A stretch of DNA of 64,000 bases. Source: Nocardia salmonicida NBRC 13393 (GTDB lineage: Bacteria > Actinomycetota > Actinomycetes > Mycobacteriales > Mycobacteriaceae). The notes beneath the pieces were generated by a model. It did no database searches, was not told where the DNA came from, and was given only the letters and a program-made list of their open reading frames with translations. Shown here in pieces: positions 8,901 through 15,900 of the stretch (the first letter of the stretch is position 1; each line of letters starts with the position of its first letter). The stretch lies in NCBI RefSeq assembly GCF_001613085.1, contig NZ_BDBR01000042.1:46942-110941 (forward strand), in the 5' to 3' direction. Made by a program: the position numbers and the translations under genes.

Positions 8901-10022
8901 GAGGCGGTCGGCGAGGTCGACGGCGCGCTCACGTTTGTGCCTACCGTCGGCGTCGGTGGTCCACTGAGCGCTGACCTGGTCATCGATGGAGACGAAGGTC
9001 GGCTCACCGCCCATCGTGAGGCCCACGTCGGCCCCCGCCATCCGGGCGTCGATCGCGGCGCCGGAGGCGACGATGCGTTCCCACTGAGAATCGGTGTAGG
9101 GCAGCGTGACTCGCGGGTCCTCGTGGATCCGGCGAACCACATTGCTGAAGTCGAGGGTGGCCTCGGTGATCCCGGTCGCGCCGGTGATCGGGGCGGCGGC
9201 CCCGGGATGCGGGGTGGCGGCGAGCGGAATGTGGCCTTCACCCGCGAACAGGCCGGAGGTGGGATCCATCCCGACCCAGCCAGCGCCGGGCAGATACACC
9301 TCGGTCCAGGCGTGCAGGTCGGTGAAGTCCGCGGTCGGGCCGGACGGACCGTCCAGCGACGGCACGTCGGAGGTGAGCTGGACCAGGTAGCCGGACACGA
9401 AACGGGCGGCCAATCCCAGCTCACGCAGCACACCGACCAGCAACCAGGCCGAGTCACGGCAGGATCCGAGCGCGGTGCGCAGCGTGTGGTCGGGCGTCTG
9501 CACACCCGCCTCCATGCGCACCGTGTAGTCGACGGCGTTGCGCAGCGCGTAGTTGAGTTCGACGAGGTAGTCGATGGCACGAGTCGGGCCCTGCGGGCGG
9601 TGCGCCTGCGCCCAGTCGCGCAGCAACTTCCCCGGCCCGCTGCCCGGCTCCGCCTCGTCGACGCGCCGCAGATAGGGCCCGAGATCCTCGGCGAGTGCGG
9701 TGTCGTACTCGAACGGGAAGAACTCGGCGTAGTCCTCGATGAAGAAGTCGAACGGGTTGACCACCTCGAGGTCGGCGATCAATCCGACGGTGATCGACAA
9801 CTCCTTCGTCGGATTCGGAAACACCAGGCGCGCAACGAAATTGCCGAACGCGTCCTGCTGCCAGTTGACGAAGTGCTCGGCCGGTGACACCTCGAGCGAA
9901 TACGCCTCGATCGGTGTGCGCGAATGCGGTGCGGGGCGCAACCGCACTTCATGCGGATGCACCTCGACGAGACGATCGAAGGAATATGCCGTGCGGTGCT
10001 CGAGTGACACCTTGATGCCCAT
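5922..10022 (-). CDS. Large transglutaminase-like protein with C-terminal DUF2126
   Basis: 1366 residues, the first gene of the four-gene operon. The N-terminus is a transglutaminase-like unit with Cys in LGSCRDSAWLL, His in DLHAWTEVYLPG and Asp in GMDPTSGLF. The C-terminal half is DUF2126, a region found almost only fused to such transglutaminases (block YEIQSAPWHIDRALRHLLTD). Between them, at about residues 410-680, lies a long D/E/A-rich linker that looks disordered. The stop is 41 bases before the start of the ATP-grasp gene. Together with its neighbours it fits a predicted peptide-ligase/amidase system; the actual product is not known. Confidence 0.87.
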   Translation of the reverse strand: MGIKVSLEHRTAYSFDRLVEVHPHEVRLRPAPHSRTPIEAYSLEVSPAEHFVNWQQDAFGNFVARLVFPNPTKELSITVGLIADLEVVNPFDFFIEDYAEFFPFEYDTALAEDLGPYLRRVDEAEPGSGPGKLLRDWAQAHRPQGPTRAIDYLVELNYALRNAVDYTVRMEAGVQTPDHTLRTALGSCRDSAWLLVGVLRELGLAARFVSGYLVQLTSDVPSLDGPSGPTADFTDLHAWTEVYLPGAGWVGMDPTSGLFAGEGHIPLAATPHPGAAAPITGATGITEATLDFSNVVRRIHEDPRVTLPYTDSQWERIVASGAAIDARMAGADVGLTMGGEPTFVSIDDQVSAQWTTDADGRHKRERAVDLADRLRSIYAPTGIVQYRQGKWYPGEPLPRWEIAIAWRADGVPIWQRQDLLTDPWTPVSRQTPAPRGATETAGATPSNGYAPAGAEVATAVVALGLADESGPIAADDVPASVDAVSVLDERPPTVVPVDMVPVLDPRRRVGGDEVAAAVVALGLADDDDFRRDGEMSGADLVDDADAGDLAQDAEPAVEVEGLEEVESGDGPVLIDEPVELVAAEHRRTAESQQACADAGGSDRPVTKAEVSKREAKASAEAAEKAADELRRILGIKKVRGKKDRRSGSAPQTAHPHIQLTRSQPSNSAAGVIHDRVPAAEIGAAKALIAEIAGTLGLPDAQVRPAFEDPLARLAATVSAPYGDPPPADIDPTEDSPEVRRVLLESLEESVDQPSAYVLPIHRRADGAGWASADWQLRRGRAEGGRGRIVLADGDSPAGLRLPIGSVSWHAPPILPDSDPLYQQPLRAERVEPPAAVESADFTPTTALVAEVRQGRLHVFLPPVTELDDFLDLIAKVEAAAVAIGQPVVLEGYAPPSDARLQTFSVTPDPGVIEVNIMPTSSFAEQAEVLNTLYEQARLARLSTESFDVDGTHGGTGGGNHITLGGVTPARSPMLRRPDLLVSMLTYWQRHPALSYLFAGRFVGPTSQAPRADEGREGALYELEIAFAEVARLTAEQAPGPTPYEIQSAPWHIDRALRHLLTDLTGNTHRAEFCIDKLYSPDSARGRLGLLELRGFEMPPHFQMAMVQSLLVRGLVAMFWDKPLRAPLIRHGSNLHGRYLLPHFLMNDIAEVAADLRAAGVDFDTAWLDPFTEFRFPRIGTAMIGEAELELRGAIEPWLTLGEQTTGQGTARYVDSSVERLQVRLVGADRGRYVLTCNGMPVPLLATDKSDVQVAGVRYRAWQPPNSLHPSITVDAPLVFDLVDVATGISRGGCTYHVVHPGGRAYDDAPVNAVAAQSRRNRRFEAAGHTVNPMDPAELRAKISAQSTDVGAPGILDLRRARTVWGT

Positions 10023-10153
10023 TCACCAAGTTGACCACATACCCCCGGCACCGCGCGGGCCGACGAAACCGGAGTTTCCCGACCGGCCCCCCTTTCGAAA
10101 CACCGCGGTAATAGCCGACCGAGACCCGCGGTGCCAGCCGCTAGAGTGACAGC

Positions 10154-10795
10154 GTGAGCTACGACCACATCCTGCTGCCGTCCGGCGTCGCCAGCTCTGT
10201 CGACGAAATCGACGCCTACCTGGCCGCCCAGGAAGGCTTGACCGAGTCCGAACCGATCGCCGAGATCGCGGCCGAGTTGAACGCGCGCAACGCCGAACTG
10301 CCGGTGGACGACTCGTTCCTCAGCGTCGAATCCGTCGGCGGCCCCAGCGGCGACACGCTCTACATCCCCTCGCCGTACGACGCCATCGGCTTCGTCCGCA
10401 ACCTGCTCTTCGACCTCGCCACCCCGCGCGGCTACGCCGTCTACGATCCGCAGCTGACCTGGATCATCGACCCGGCCGACCACATCGCGATCAATGTCAC
10501 GCACGGCGGCGCGGGCGAATTCCCCTATATCACCGAGGAATTGGCGCATCAGTGGGTCGCCGGGCTCGCCGCCCCCAACCCGTACCTCATCGTCGAGCAG
10601 GGCGAACAGCGCTACATCCAGACCTACCGCGACGCGAGCGGCCCCTACACCCTCGAATACCGCGACGGCGCCCCCGACCGACATTTCGGCACGACCCTCG
10701 ACGACCCGGCGGAGGTCGCCCGCATCATCTGGGAGTGGGCCAACGGTAAGCCCGCCACCAGCGAGGGCGTCACCTGGACCCGCGTCGAGCTCTGA
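10154..10795 (+). CDS. Hypothetical protein with Imm1-like C-terminus
   Basis: 213 residues, soluble, acidic. The start is GTG 10154, exactly six bases after a TAGAGT box (10142-10147), so the mRNA is probably leaderless. The last 70 residues (YTLEYRDGAPDRHFGTT, then a helix ending WEWANG) resemble the LEYRDG...F pattern of Imm1-type immunity proteins and related actinobacterial proteins. No toxin gene is adjacent. I do not recognise the N-terminal half. It ends 12 bases before the convergent end of recR. Confidence 0.6.
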   Translation: MSYDHILLPSGVASSVDEIDAYLAAQEGLTESEPIAEIAAELNARNAELPVDDSFLSVESVGGPSGDTLYIPSPYDAIGFVRNLLFDLATPRGYAVYDPQLTWIIDPADHIAINVTHGGAGEFPYITEELAHQWVAGLAAPNPYLIVEQGEQRYIQTYRDASGPYTLEYRDGAPDRHFGTTLDDPAEVARIIWEWANGKPATSEGVTWTRVEL

Positions 10796-10807
10796 TCCTC
10801 GTCGGTC

Positions 10808-11416
10808 CTACAACGTCCGCCTGCCGGAAAGCGCCCGGCCGAGGGTCAATTCGTCGGCGAATTCCAAATCGCCGCCCATCGGCAGCCCGGAGGCCAACCG
10901 GGTGACGGTGAGTCCGGGGAAATCGCGCAGCATCCGCACGAGATAGGTGGCCGTCGCCTCGCCCTCGGTATTCGGGTCGGTCGCGATGATCACCTCGCTC
11001 ACATCGATGCCGTCTTCCTGATTGCCGATGCGGGTCAGCAACTCCCTGATCCGCAACTGATCGGGCCCCACGCCGCTGAGCGGATCGAGCGCACCGCCGA
11101 GCACGTGGTAGCGACCACGGAACTCGCGGGTGCGCTCGATGGCCTGCACATCCTTGGGTTCCTCGACCACACAGATCATGGTGCGGTCGCGGCGTGGGTC
11201 GGCACAGATCCGGCACAGCTCACCATCGGCGACGGTGCCGCACGAGACGCAGAACTGGACGCCGTCGCGCACCTTCTGCAGGGCGGCCTGCAGACGGTCG
11301 ATATCCGGCGGCTCCACTTGCAGTAGATGAAAAGCGATGCGCTGTGCGCTCTTCGGACCGACGCCGGGCAGTTTGCCCAGCTCGTCGATCAGATCCTGAA
11401 CCGGCCCCTCATACAT
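10808..11416 (-). CDS. recR: Recombination protein RecR
   Basis: 202 residues, the usual RecR length. RecR works with RecF and RecO to load RecA at gaps during recombinational repair. The order is an N-terminal helix-hairpin-helix (KLPGVGPKSAQRIAF), a four-cysteine zinc site (CVSCGT and CRIC at about residues 55-72) and a Toprim domain starting ICVVEEPKDV. The ATG overlaps the TGA of ybaB by one base (TGATG), so the pair is coupled, as in many bacteria. Confidence 0.97.
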   Translation of the reverse strand: MYEGPVQDLIDELGKLPGVGPKSAQRIAFHLLQVEPPDIDRLQAALQKVRDGVQFCVSCGTVADGELCRICADPRRDRTMICVVEEPKDVQAIERTREFRGRYHVLGGALDPLSGVGPDQLRIRELLTRIGNQEDGIDVSEVIIATDPNTEGEATATYLVRMLRDFPGLTVTRLASGLPMGGDLEFADELTLGRALSGRRTL

Positions 11417-11760
11417 CAGAAGTCGGGCAGACCGGGCATCGAACCGCCGCCGAGGCCCTGTGACAGCGGGCCGAGGCGCTCGGCCGCGAGCTGCTGCGCA
11501 TTGGCCATCGCGTCGTTGATCGCGCCGATCACCAGGTCCTGCAGTCCGTCGACATCGTCCGGATCGACCACCTTCGGGTCGATCGTCAGTGCGATCACCT
11601 CGCCGCTGACCTTGATCGTGGCCTGCACCAGACCGCCACCGGCCTGACCGGCCACCTCGGTCTCGGCGAGCTCGGCCTGCGCCTGCATCACTGCCTGCTG
11701 CATCTGCTGAGCCTGGGCGAGCAGTGCCTGCATATCGAACTGACCATCACCGGGTTGCAC
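11416..11760 (-). CDS. ybaB: YbaB/EbfC family nucleoid-associated protein
   Basis: 114 residues, mostly helical with the family core around MQALLAQAQQMQQAVMQ and VSGEVIALTIDPKVVDP. YbaB dimers bind DNA with little sequence preference and often sit directly before recR, as here. The start is GTG 11760, four bases after AGGAG. Reading further upstream would run through a GC-rich hairpin element and is unlikely to be coding. The C-terminus is Gly-rich (GLGGGSMPGLPDF), which is typical. Confidence 0.93.
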   Translation of the reverse strand: MQPGDGQFDMQALLAQAQQMQQAVMQAQAELAETEVAGQAGGGLVQATIKVSGEVIALTIDPKVVDPDDVDGLQDLVIGAINDAMANAQQLAAERLGPLSQGLGGGSMPGLPDF

Positions 11761-11777
11761 AACGCTCCTGTATTTTC

Positions 11778-11885
11778 GGCGGCTGGCGCCGCGGGGTTTT
11801 CGGCCCTGGGGGCCTCGCACCCGAGGGACGATACTGCGCCTTCGGCGTTCCGTCTCGCCCCTCGGGTGCGAGGCGGCCGAAAACC
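11778..11885. repeat. Dispersed intergenic repeat copy A with long imperfect hairpin
   Basis: A long inverted repeat in the ybaB upstream region: GGTTTTCGGCC (11795-11805) pairs with GGCCGAAAACC (11875-11885), and CCTCGCACCCGAGGG (11813-11827) pairs with 11859-11873, all perfectly. The block GGCGGCTGGCGCCGCGG (11778-11794) recurs exactly on the other strand at 17315-17331. It looks like a copy of a family of small, modular intergenic elements. Confidence 0.65.
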
Positions 11886-12031
11886 GTGGGGTACGTCGGG
11901 TGCGGGGCATGGCCGCGTGCGGTTGCCAGTTTAGTCGTGGGAAACGGTCACTGAAACGATGGCTCCGCCGGGGAATCGCGCATACGATCATGCAAGCTCG
12001 GGCAATGATTCAGCAATCTCTAGGAGATCAG

Positions 12032-12607
12032 ATGAATGCATCCTGTGCGCGCCTGGCATCGATATCAGCCGTGTTCGCATCTGTCGCTAGCCTGCTTCTT
12101 CTTGCACCCACGGCCGCATCGGCCGATTCCGGAACCGACATCAAGAACTACGGCAACGGCTGCGTTCTCGACCCTGGCAATCGGGCGGCGACCGTTGATT
12201 CGCTGCGCTTTCGCTGCAGTGTCACCCAGCAGGACCAGATCTACCGGGACGCACAGGCGGGCGCGGTGGCCAACGGCGTCACCAACGGCTGGGTGACCCG
12301 CCCGCCGCAACTCGGAGCGGCCGCACCGGCGCTGTGGATCGGCAAAGTGTTCCGCACCGGGCCCGACGGCGGCACACTGACCAACCGGGTCACCGGCGCC
12401 GGGATCGAGGCGTTCCCGGCCGATGTCTATCGAGCACCGTCGATCCTCGACGGCGCCCCCACCTGGGCGCTGAACTACGCGCCCTCACCCACCCCGCAGG
12501 TCTACGACGAGATCCGTGAGGTCACCCCGGGCGTCTGGTTCGGCTATTCGTGGTGGCGTGAGGGTGAGTGGCCGTTGCTCGCCGCTTTCGTCCTGACGCC
12601 CGCCTGA
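12032..12607 (+). CDS. Secreted protein of unknown function
   Basis: 191 residues with a Sec signal peptide of about 33 residues (basic start, hydrophobic core, AASA-D cleavage region). The start ATG 12032 follows AGGAG (12022-12026) at a good distance. The mature part has two cysteines that could form a disulphide (GNGCVLD and FRCSVTQ) and many aromatic residues near the end (FGYSWWREGEWPLL). I do not recognise a domain. It is probably exported to the cell envelope or medium; the MerR regulator downstream has its own promoter. Confidence 0.75.
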   Translation: MNASCARLASISAVFASVASLLLLAPTAASADSGTDIKNYGNGCVLDPGNRAATVDSLRFRCSVTQQDQIYRDAQAGAVANGVTNGWVTRPPQLGAAAPALWIGKVFRTGPDGGTLTNRVTGAGIEAFPADVYRAPSILDGAPTWALNYAPSPTPQVYDEIREVTPGVWFGYSWWREGEWPLLAAFVLTPA

Positions 12608-12613
12608 TCGTTG

Positions 12614-12644
12614 TTGACCCTCCACCCGCTGGAGGGTGTTGTCT
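12614..12644 (+). promoter_or_regulatory. MerR-type promoter with operator in a 19-base spacer
   Basis: TTGACC (12614-12619) and TTGTCT (12639-12644) are separated by 19 bases, longer than normal, and the perfect inverted repeat ACCCTCCA-N5-TGGAGGGT (12617-12637) fills the spacer. This is the classic layout for a MerR-family activator that untwists its promoter. The predicted transcript would begin at about the ATG at 12652. Confidence 0.65.
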
Positions 12645-12651
12645 GGACGTC

Positions 12652-13479
12652 ATGACAGCAACCGTGGCGATCGGAGAGTTCGCCCGCCTCACCCACCTGA
12701 GCGTCAAGACGCTGCGGTATTACCACGAGATCGAGCTACTCGAGCCGGTCGAGGTAGACGCGGGTACCGGCTATCGCCGATATTCCACCGACCAGGTGGA
12801 GCAGGCCCATCTGATCCGCCGCCTGCGCGACCTGGACATGCCGCTCCCGGAGATCCGCACCGTGCTCGCCACCGCGGATCTCGGCGAGCGGGACACCGCG
12901 CTGCGGGCGCACCTGATCAGGATGGAGGCCGCGCTCGAACGCACCCGCGAGGTGGTGGTCTCGCTGCGTGCCCTGCTCACCGCACCCTCATCACCGATCG
13001 AGGTCGACTACCGGATCGAGCCCGCGTTCACGGCGCTCACGGTCACCGACCGGATCGAGCGCATCGCCATCGCCGACTGGTGCGGCACCGCGTTCGAGCA
13101 GTTGTACACGACCCTGCTCGCCTCGGGCGTCGACCCGGGAGGGGTTGCGGGAGCGACATATTCGAACGAATTCTTCACCGACGACAACGGTGCGGTCACC
13201 GCGTTCGTGCCGTTACCGCCCGGCGCGGAGTTGGTCCCCACCGGCGCCTTCGCAGTAGTCGAATTCCCGGCCCGCCACTTCGCCGTGGCCGTCCACGACG
13301 GCCCGTTCGAAGACTTCGACCGCACCTATGGCGCGCTCGGCAGCCACGTCGCCGAGCACGGCGCCGCGCTGCCGGACGAACCGGTCCGCGAGCGCTACCT
13401 CGTCGGACCGGACACCACCGATAACCAGGCCGACTACCGCACCGAGGTGTGCTGGCCGATCACCGAAGGAGAAATCTGA
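12652..13479 (+). CDS. MerR family regulator with GyrI-like effector domain
   Basis: 275 residues. The N-terminal MerR winged helix reads AIGEFARLTHLSVKTLRYYH, followed by a coiled coil and a C-terminal GyrI-like/SOUL-type small-molecule binding domain (as in BmrR-like activators). The start ATG 12652 lies seven bases after the probable -10 box, so the transcript is likely leaderless, and the operator in that promoter implies autoregulation. Its TGA overlaps the ATG of the VOC gene (TGATG), so both are made from one mRNA. The effector is probably a hydrophobic cation or drug-like ligand; it is not known. Confidence 0.9.
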   Translation: MTATVAIGEFARLTHLSVKTLRYYHEIELLEPVEVDAGTGYRRYSTDQVEQAHLIRRLRDLDMPLPEIRTVLATADLGERDTALRAHLIRMEAALERTREVVVSLRALLTAPSSPIEVDYRIEPAFTALTVTDRIERIAIADWCGTAFEQLYTTLLASGVDPGGVAGATYSNEFFTDDNGAVTAFVPLPPGAELVPTGAFAVVEFPARHFAVAVHDGPFEDFDRTYGALGSHVAEHGAALPDEPVRERYLVGPDTTDNQADYRTEVCWPITEGEI

Positions 13480-13829
13480 TGCCCATCGCTCTGGCGAACA
13501 TCACCATGGACTGCCACAACGCCACCGCCCAGGCCGAGTTCTACGCACAACTGCTCGACGTGCCCGTCGACCCGGAGGCATCGCCGTTCTTCGCCACCGT
13601 CGGCAAATCCGCCGGCCTCGCCCCGATCCTGATGTTCATCCAGGTCCCCGACAAGACCCCTGGCAAAAATGTGGTCCACCTGGATTTCCACACGGCGGAG
13701 TGGGCCGACTACATCGAACGCGCAGTCAGCCTGGGCGGCAAGCACATCGGCGATTTCGACGAGTACGGCATCCAGTGGACCACCCTCGCCGACCCCGAAG
13801 GAAACCTCTTCGACATCGGCAAGGACTGA
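13479..13829 (+). CDS. VOC (glyoxalase/bleomycin resistance-like) family protein
   Basis: 116 residues, one VOC module with paired beta-alpha-beta-beta-beta units. Recognisable parts are ITMDCHNATAQAEFYAQLL at the start and LADPEGNLFDIGKD at the end, with a metal-ligand-type Glu in DPEGNLF and a His in VVHLDFH. It is translationally coupled to the MerR gene, so it may bind or detoxify the compound that the regulator senses. The exact substrate cannot be given. Confidence 0.88.
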   Translation: MPIALANITMDCHNATAQAEFYAQLLDVPVDPEASPFFATVGKSAGLAPILMFIQVPDKTPGKNVVHLDFHTAEWADYIERAVSLGGKHIGDFDEYGIQWTTLADPEGNLFDIGKD

Positions 13830-13843
13830 CCCGTGAACTGAGC

Positions 13844-14278
13844 TCAGGCCAGTTCGCGCGAGAGGTTGCCCAGTACCTCGGCCTGGATCTTCTTCAGGCC
13901 GAGCGGGGCGAAGATGCCCTCGAAAATGCCCGAAATGCCGCCCGCACCCTTCCAGGTGGTCTCGACGGTGACCTTCGAGCCGGTGCCGTCGGGGGTGACG
14001 GTCCAGGTGTTGACCATGGTGGAGTTGGCGTCGCGTTCGGTGAGCACCGAATCCGCCACTGTCACGGTCGCGCGCACGTTGCGTGAGCGCTTCTCGGTGG
14101 CCTGCAGCGTCCACTCCACCACGGTGCCGGCACCGTTGCCGCCTTCGACAACCTTGTAGTCGCGGTAGTGCGAGGAAAGAATGCGCGGCCGGATCGTCTC
14201 GTAATCGCCGATCGCTGCGAGCGTGCGCTGCGGATCCGCGGCGACGACGATCGAACTGCTGGCGCTGACCTGTCCCAC
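13844..14278 (-). CDS. SRPBCC (START-like) family protein
   Basis: 144 residues with the helix-grip fold typical of polyketide cyclase/dehydrase-like proteins: N-terminal strand SSSIVVAADPQRTLAAIGDY, central strands, and a long C-terminal helix ending QAEVLGNLSRELA. Such proteins bind lipids or other hydrophobic ligands. The start is GTG 14278, preceded by AAGGAG six bases away. It is divergent from the FAD oxidoreductase gene and corresponds by position to Rv3718c of M. tuberculosis (from memory), so a link with lipid tailoring is plausible but unproven. Confidence 0.88.
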   Translation of the reverse strand: MGQVSASSSIVVAADPQRTLAAIGDYETIRPRILSSHYRDYKVVEGGNGAGTVVEWTLQATEKRSRNVRATVTVADSVLTERDANSTMVNTWTVTPDGTGSKVTVETTWKGAGGISGIFEGIFAPLGLKKIQAEVLGNLSRELA

Positions 14279-14451
14279 TGTTGACTCCTTGCTGGGGGGT
14301 GTGGCGATATCTCGACCGTGTTACATCCTGCCCTGTCCCCGACCGGTTCACCCGACCAGGTCGGGGCGGTGCGGGAACATATACGTGACATTTTGTCGCG
14401 GCACGCAAGTATCCGGTGGCCCGGCGGACACGGTCGTACTAGCGTCAAAGG

Positions 14452-15900
14452 GTGGCAGTGAGTCTTTTGGGTAGGGCTGGTCACGAACCGGCCACACGCG
14501 AGTCCGGATATGCCGCGCATCGGGCGGGTGTGGAGCGACTGCTGGAAAGCTATCGCGCCATTCCATCCGGCGCCGTGGTCAGACTGGCGAAGAAGACATC
14601 GAACTTGTTCCGGGCCAGGGCGGCACCCACCGCGCCCGGTCTCGACGTGTCCGGCCTCGGGCAGGTGATCGCGGTGGACCCGCAGGCCCGCACGGCCGAC
14701 GTCGCGGGCATGACCACCTACGAGGACCTGGTGGCGGCCACCCTCCCCTACGGGCTGGCACCGCTGGTGGTGCCCCAACTCAAGACCATCACCCTGGGCG
14801 GCGCGGTGACCGGCCTCGGCATCGAATCGACCTCGTTCCGCAACGGTCTGCCCCACGAATCCGTCCTGGAAATGGACATTTTGACCGGATCCGGCGAGAT
14901 CGTCACCGCGACGCCCACCGGCGAGCACGCCGACCTGTTCCACGGCTTCCCCAACTCCTACGGCACTCTCGGCTACTCCGTCCGGCTCGAGATCGAGCTC
15001 GAACCCGTCCTGCCGTTCGTGGAACTGCGGCACGTGCGCTTTCACGACCTGCGCGAACTGGAAGCCGAACTCGACCGGATCGTCATCGAACGCCGCTTCG
15101 AGGGTGAAGAAGTCGACTACATCGACGGCGTGGTGTTCAGCGCGGGCGAGAGTTATCTCACTCTGGGTCGCCAGACCGACGAGCCGGGCCCGGTCAGCGA
15201 CTACACCGGTATGGACATCTTCTACCGCTCCCTGCAGCACCCCGACGGCGTGACGCGCGATCGGCTCACCATCCACGACTACCTGTGGCGCTGGGACACC
15301 GACTGGTTCTGGTGCTCACGCGCGTTCGGCGCCCAGAATCCGAAGATTCGCAGACTCTGGCCGAAGTCGAAGCGCCGCAGCAGTTTCTACTGGAAACTGG
15401 TCGCGCTCGATCGCAAGTACCACATCGATGATCGCAGGCAGGCCCGCAAGGGCAATCCCCCGCAGGAACGCGTCGTGCAGGACATCGAGGTACCGGTGCA
15501 GCACACCGCCGACTTCGTCGAATGGTTCCTGCGGGAAATACCGATCGAGCCGATCTGGTTGTGCCCATTGCGCTTGCGTGCGCTCGACGACGCGCCGGCC
15601 ACGGACGGCGCGCGTCCGTGGCCGCTGTATCCGCTCGAGCCACAGCGCACCTACGTCAATGTCGGATTCTGGTCGGCGGTGCCGACCGAGCGAGGTCAAC
15701 CGGAAGGGGCGGCCAACCGCGCCATCGAGAAGATCGTGTCCGCGTTCGACGGACACAAATCGCTCTACTCGGACTCCTACTACGACGAGGCAGAGTTCGC
15801 CGAGCTCTACGGCGGCGACACCTATACCGAACTGAAGACCCGTTACGACCCGGACCAACGACTGCTGAATCTGTATTCGAAGGCGGTGCAACGCAAGTGA
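14452..15900 (+). CDS. FAD-binding oxidoreductase, TmsA/BfaA-like
   Basis: 482 residues. The N-terminal PCMH-type FAD domain is clear: AVDPQARTADVAGMTTYEDL, then VVPQLKTITLGGAVTGLG and the LPHESVLEMDILTG block. The pairing with a cyclopropane-synthase-type methyltransferase (GTGA overlap at 15897-15900) mirrors TmsA-TmsB, where the oxidoreductase reduces a 10-methylene fatty acyl intermediate to 10-methyl (tuberculostearic-type) lipid. By gene order, however, the closest M. tuberculosis pair is Rv3719-Rv3720, whose product is less certain. A TAGCGT box (14440-14445) six bases before the GTG suggests a leaderless mRNA. Confidence 0.85.
   Translation: MAVSLLGRAGHEPATRESGYAAHRAGVERLLESYRAIPSGAVVRLAKKTSNLFRARAAPTAPGLDVSGLGQVIAVDPQARTADVAGMTTYEDLVAATLPYGLAPLVVPQLKTITLGGAVTGLGIESTSFRNGLPHESVLEMDILTGSGEIVTATPTGEHADLFHGFPNSYGTLGYSVRLEIELEPVLPFVELRHVRFHDLRELEAELDRIVIERRFEGEEVDYIDGVVFSAGESYLTLGRQTDEPGPVSDYTGMDIFYRSLQHPDGVTRDRLTIHDYLWRWDTDWFWCSRAFGAQNPKIRRLWPKSKRRSSFYWKLVALDRKYHIDDRRQARKGNPPQERVVQDIEVPVQHTADFVEWFLREIPIEPIWLCPLRLRALDDAPATDGARPWPLYPLEPQRTYVNVGFWSAVPTERGQPEGAANRAIEKIVSAFDGHKSLYSDSYYDEAEFAELYGGDTYTELKTRYDPDQRLLNLYSKAVQRK

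Noticed and set aside
6126..9887. 1253-codon open frame on the plus strand
   Set aside because: It lies antisense to the DUF2126/transglutaminase gene and reads as Arg/Gly/His-rich low-complexity sequence; long empty frames are expected opposite high-GC genes.
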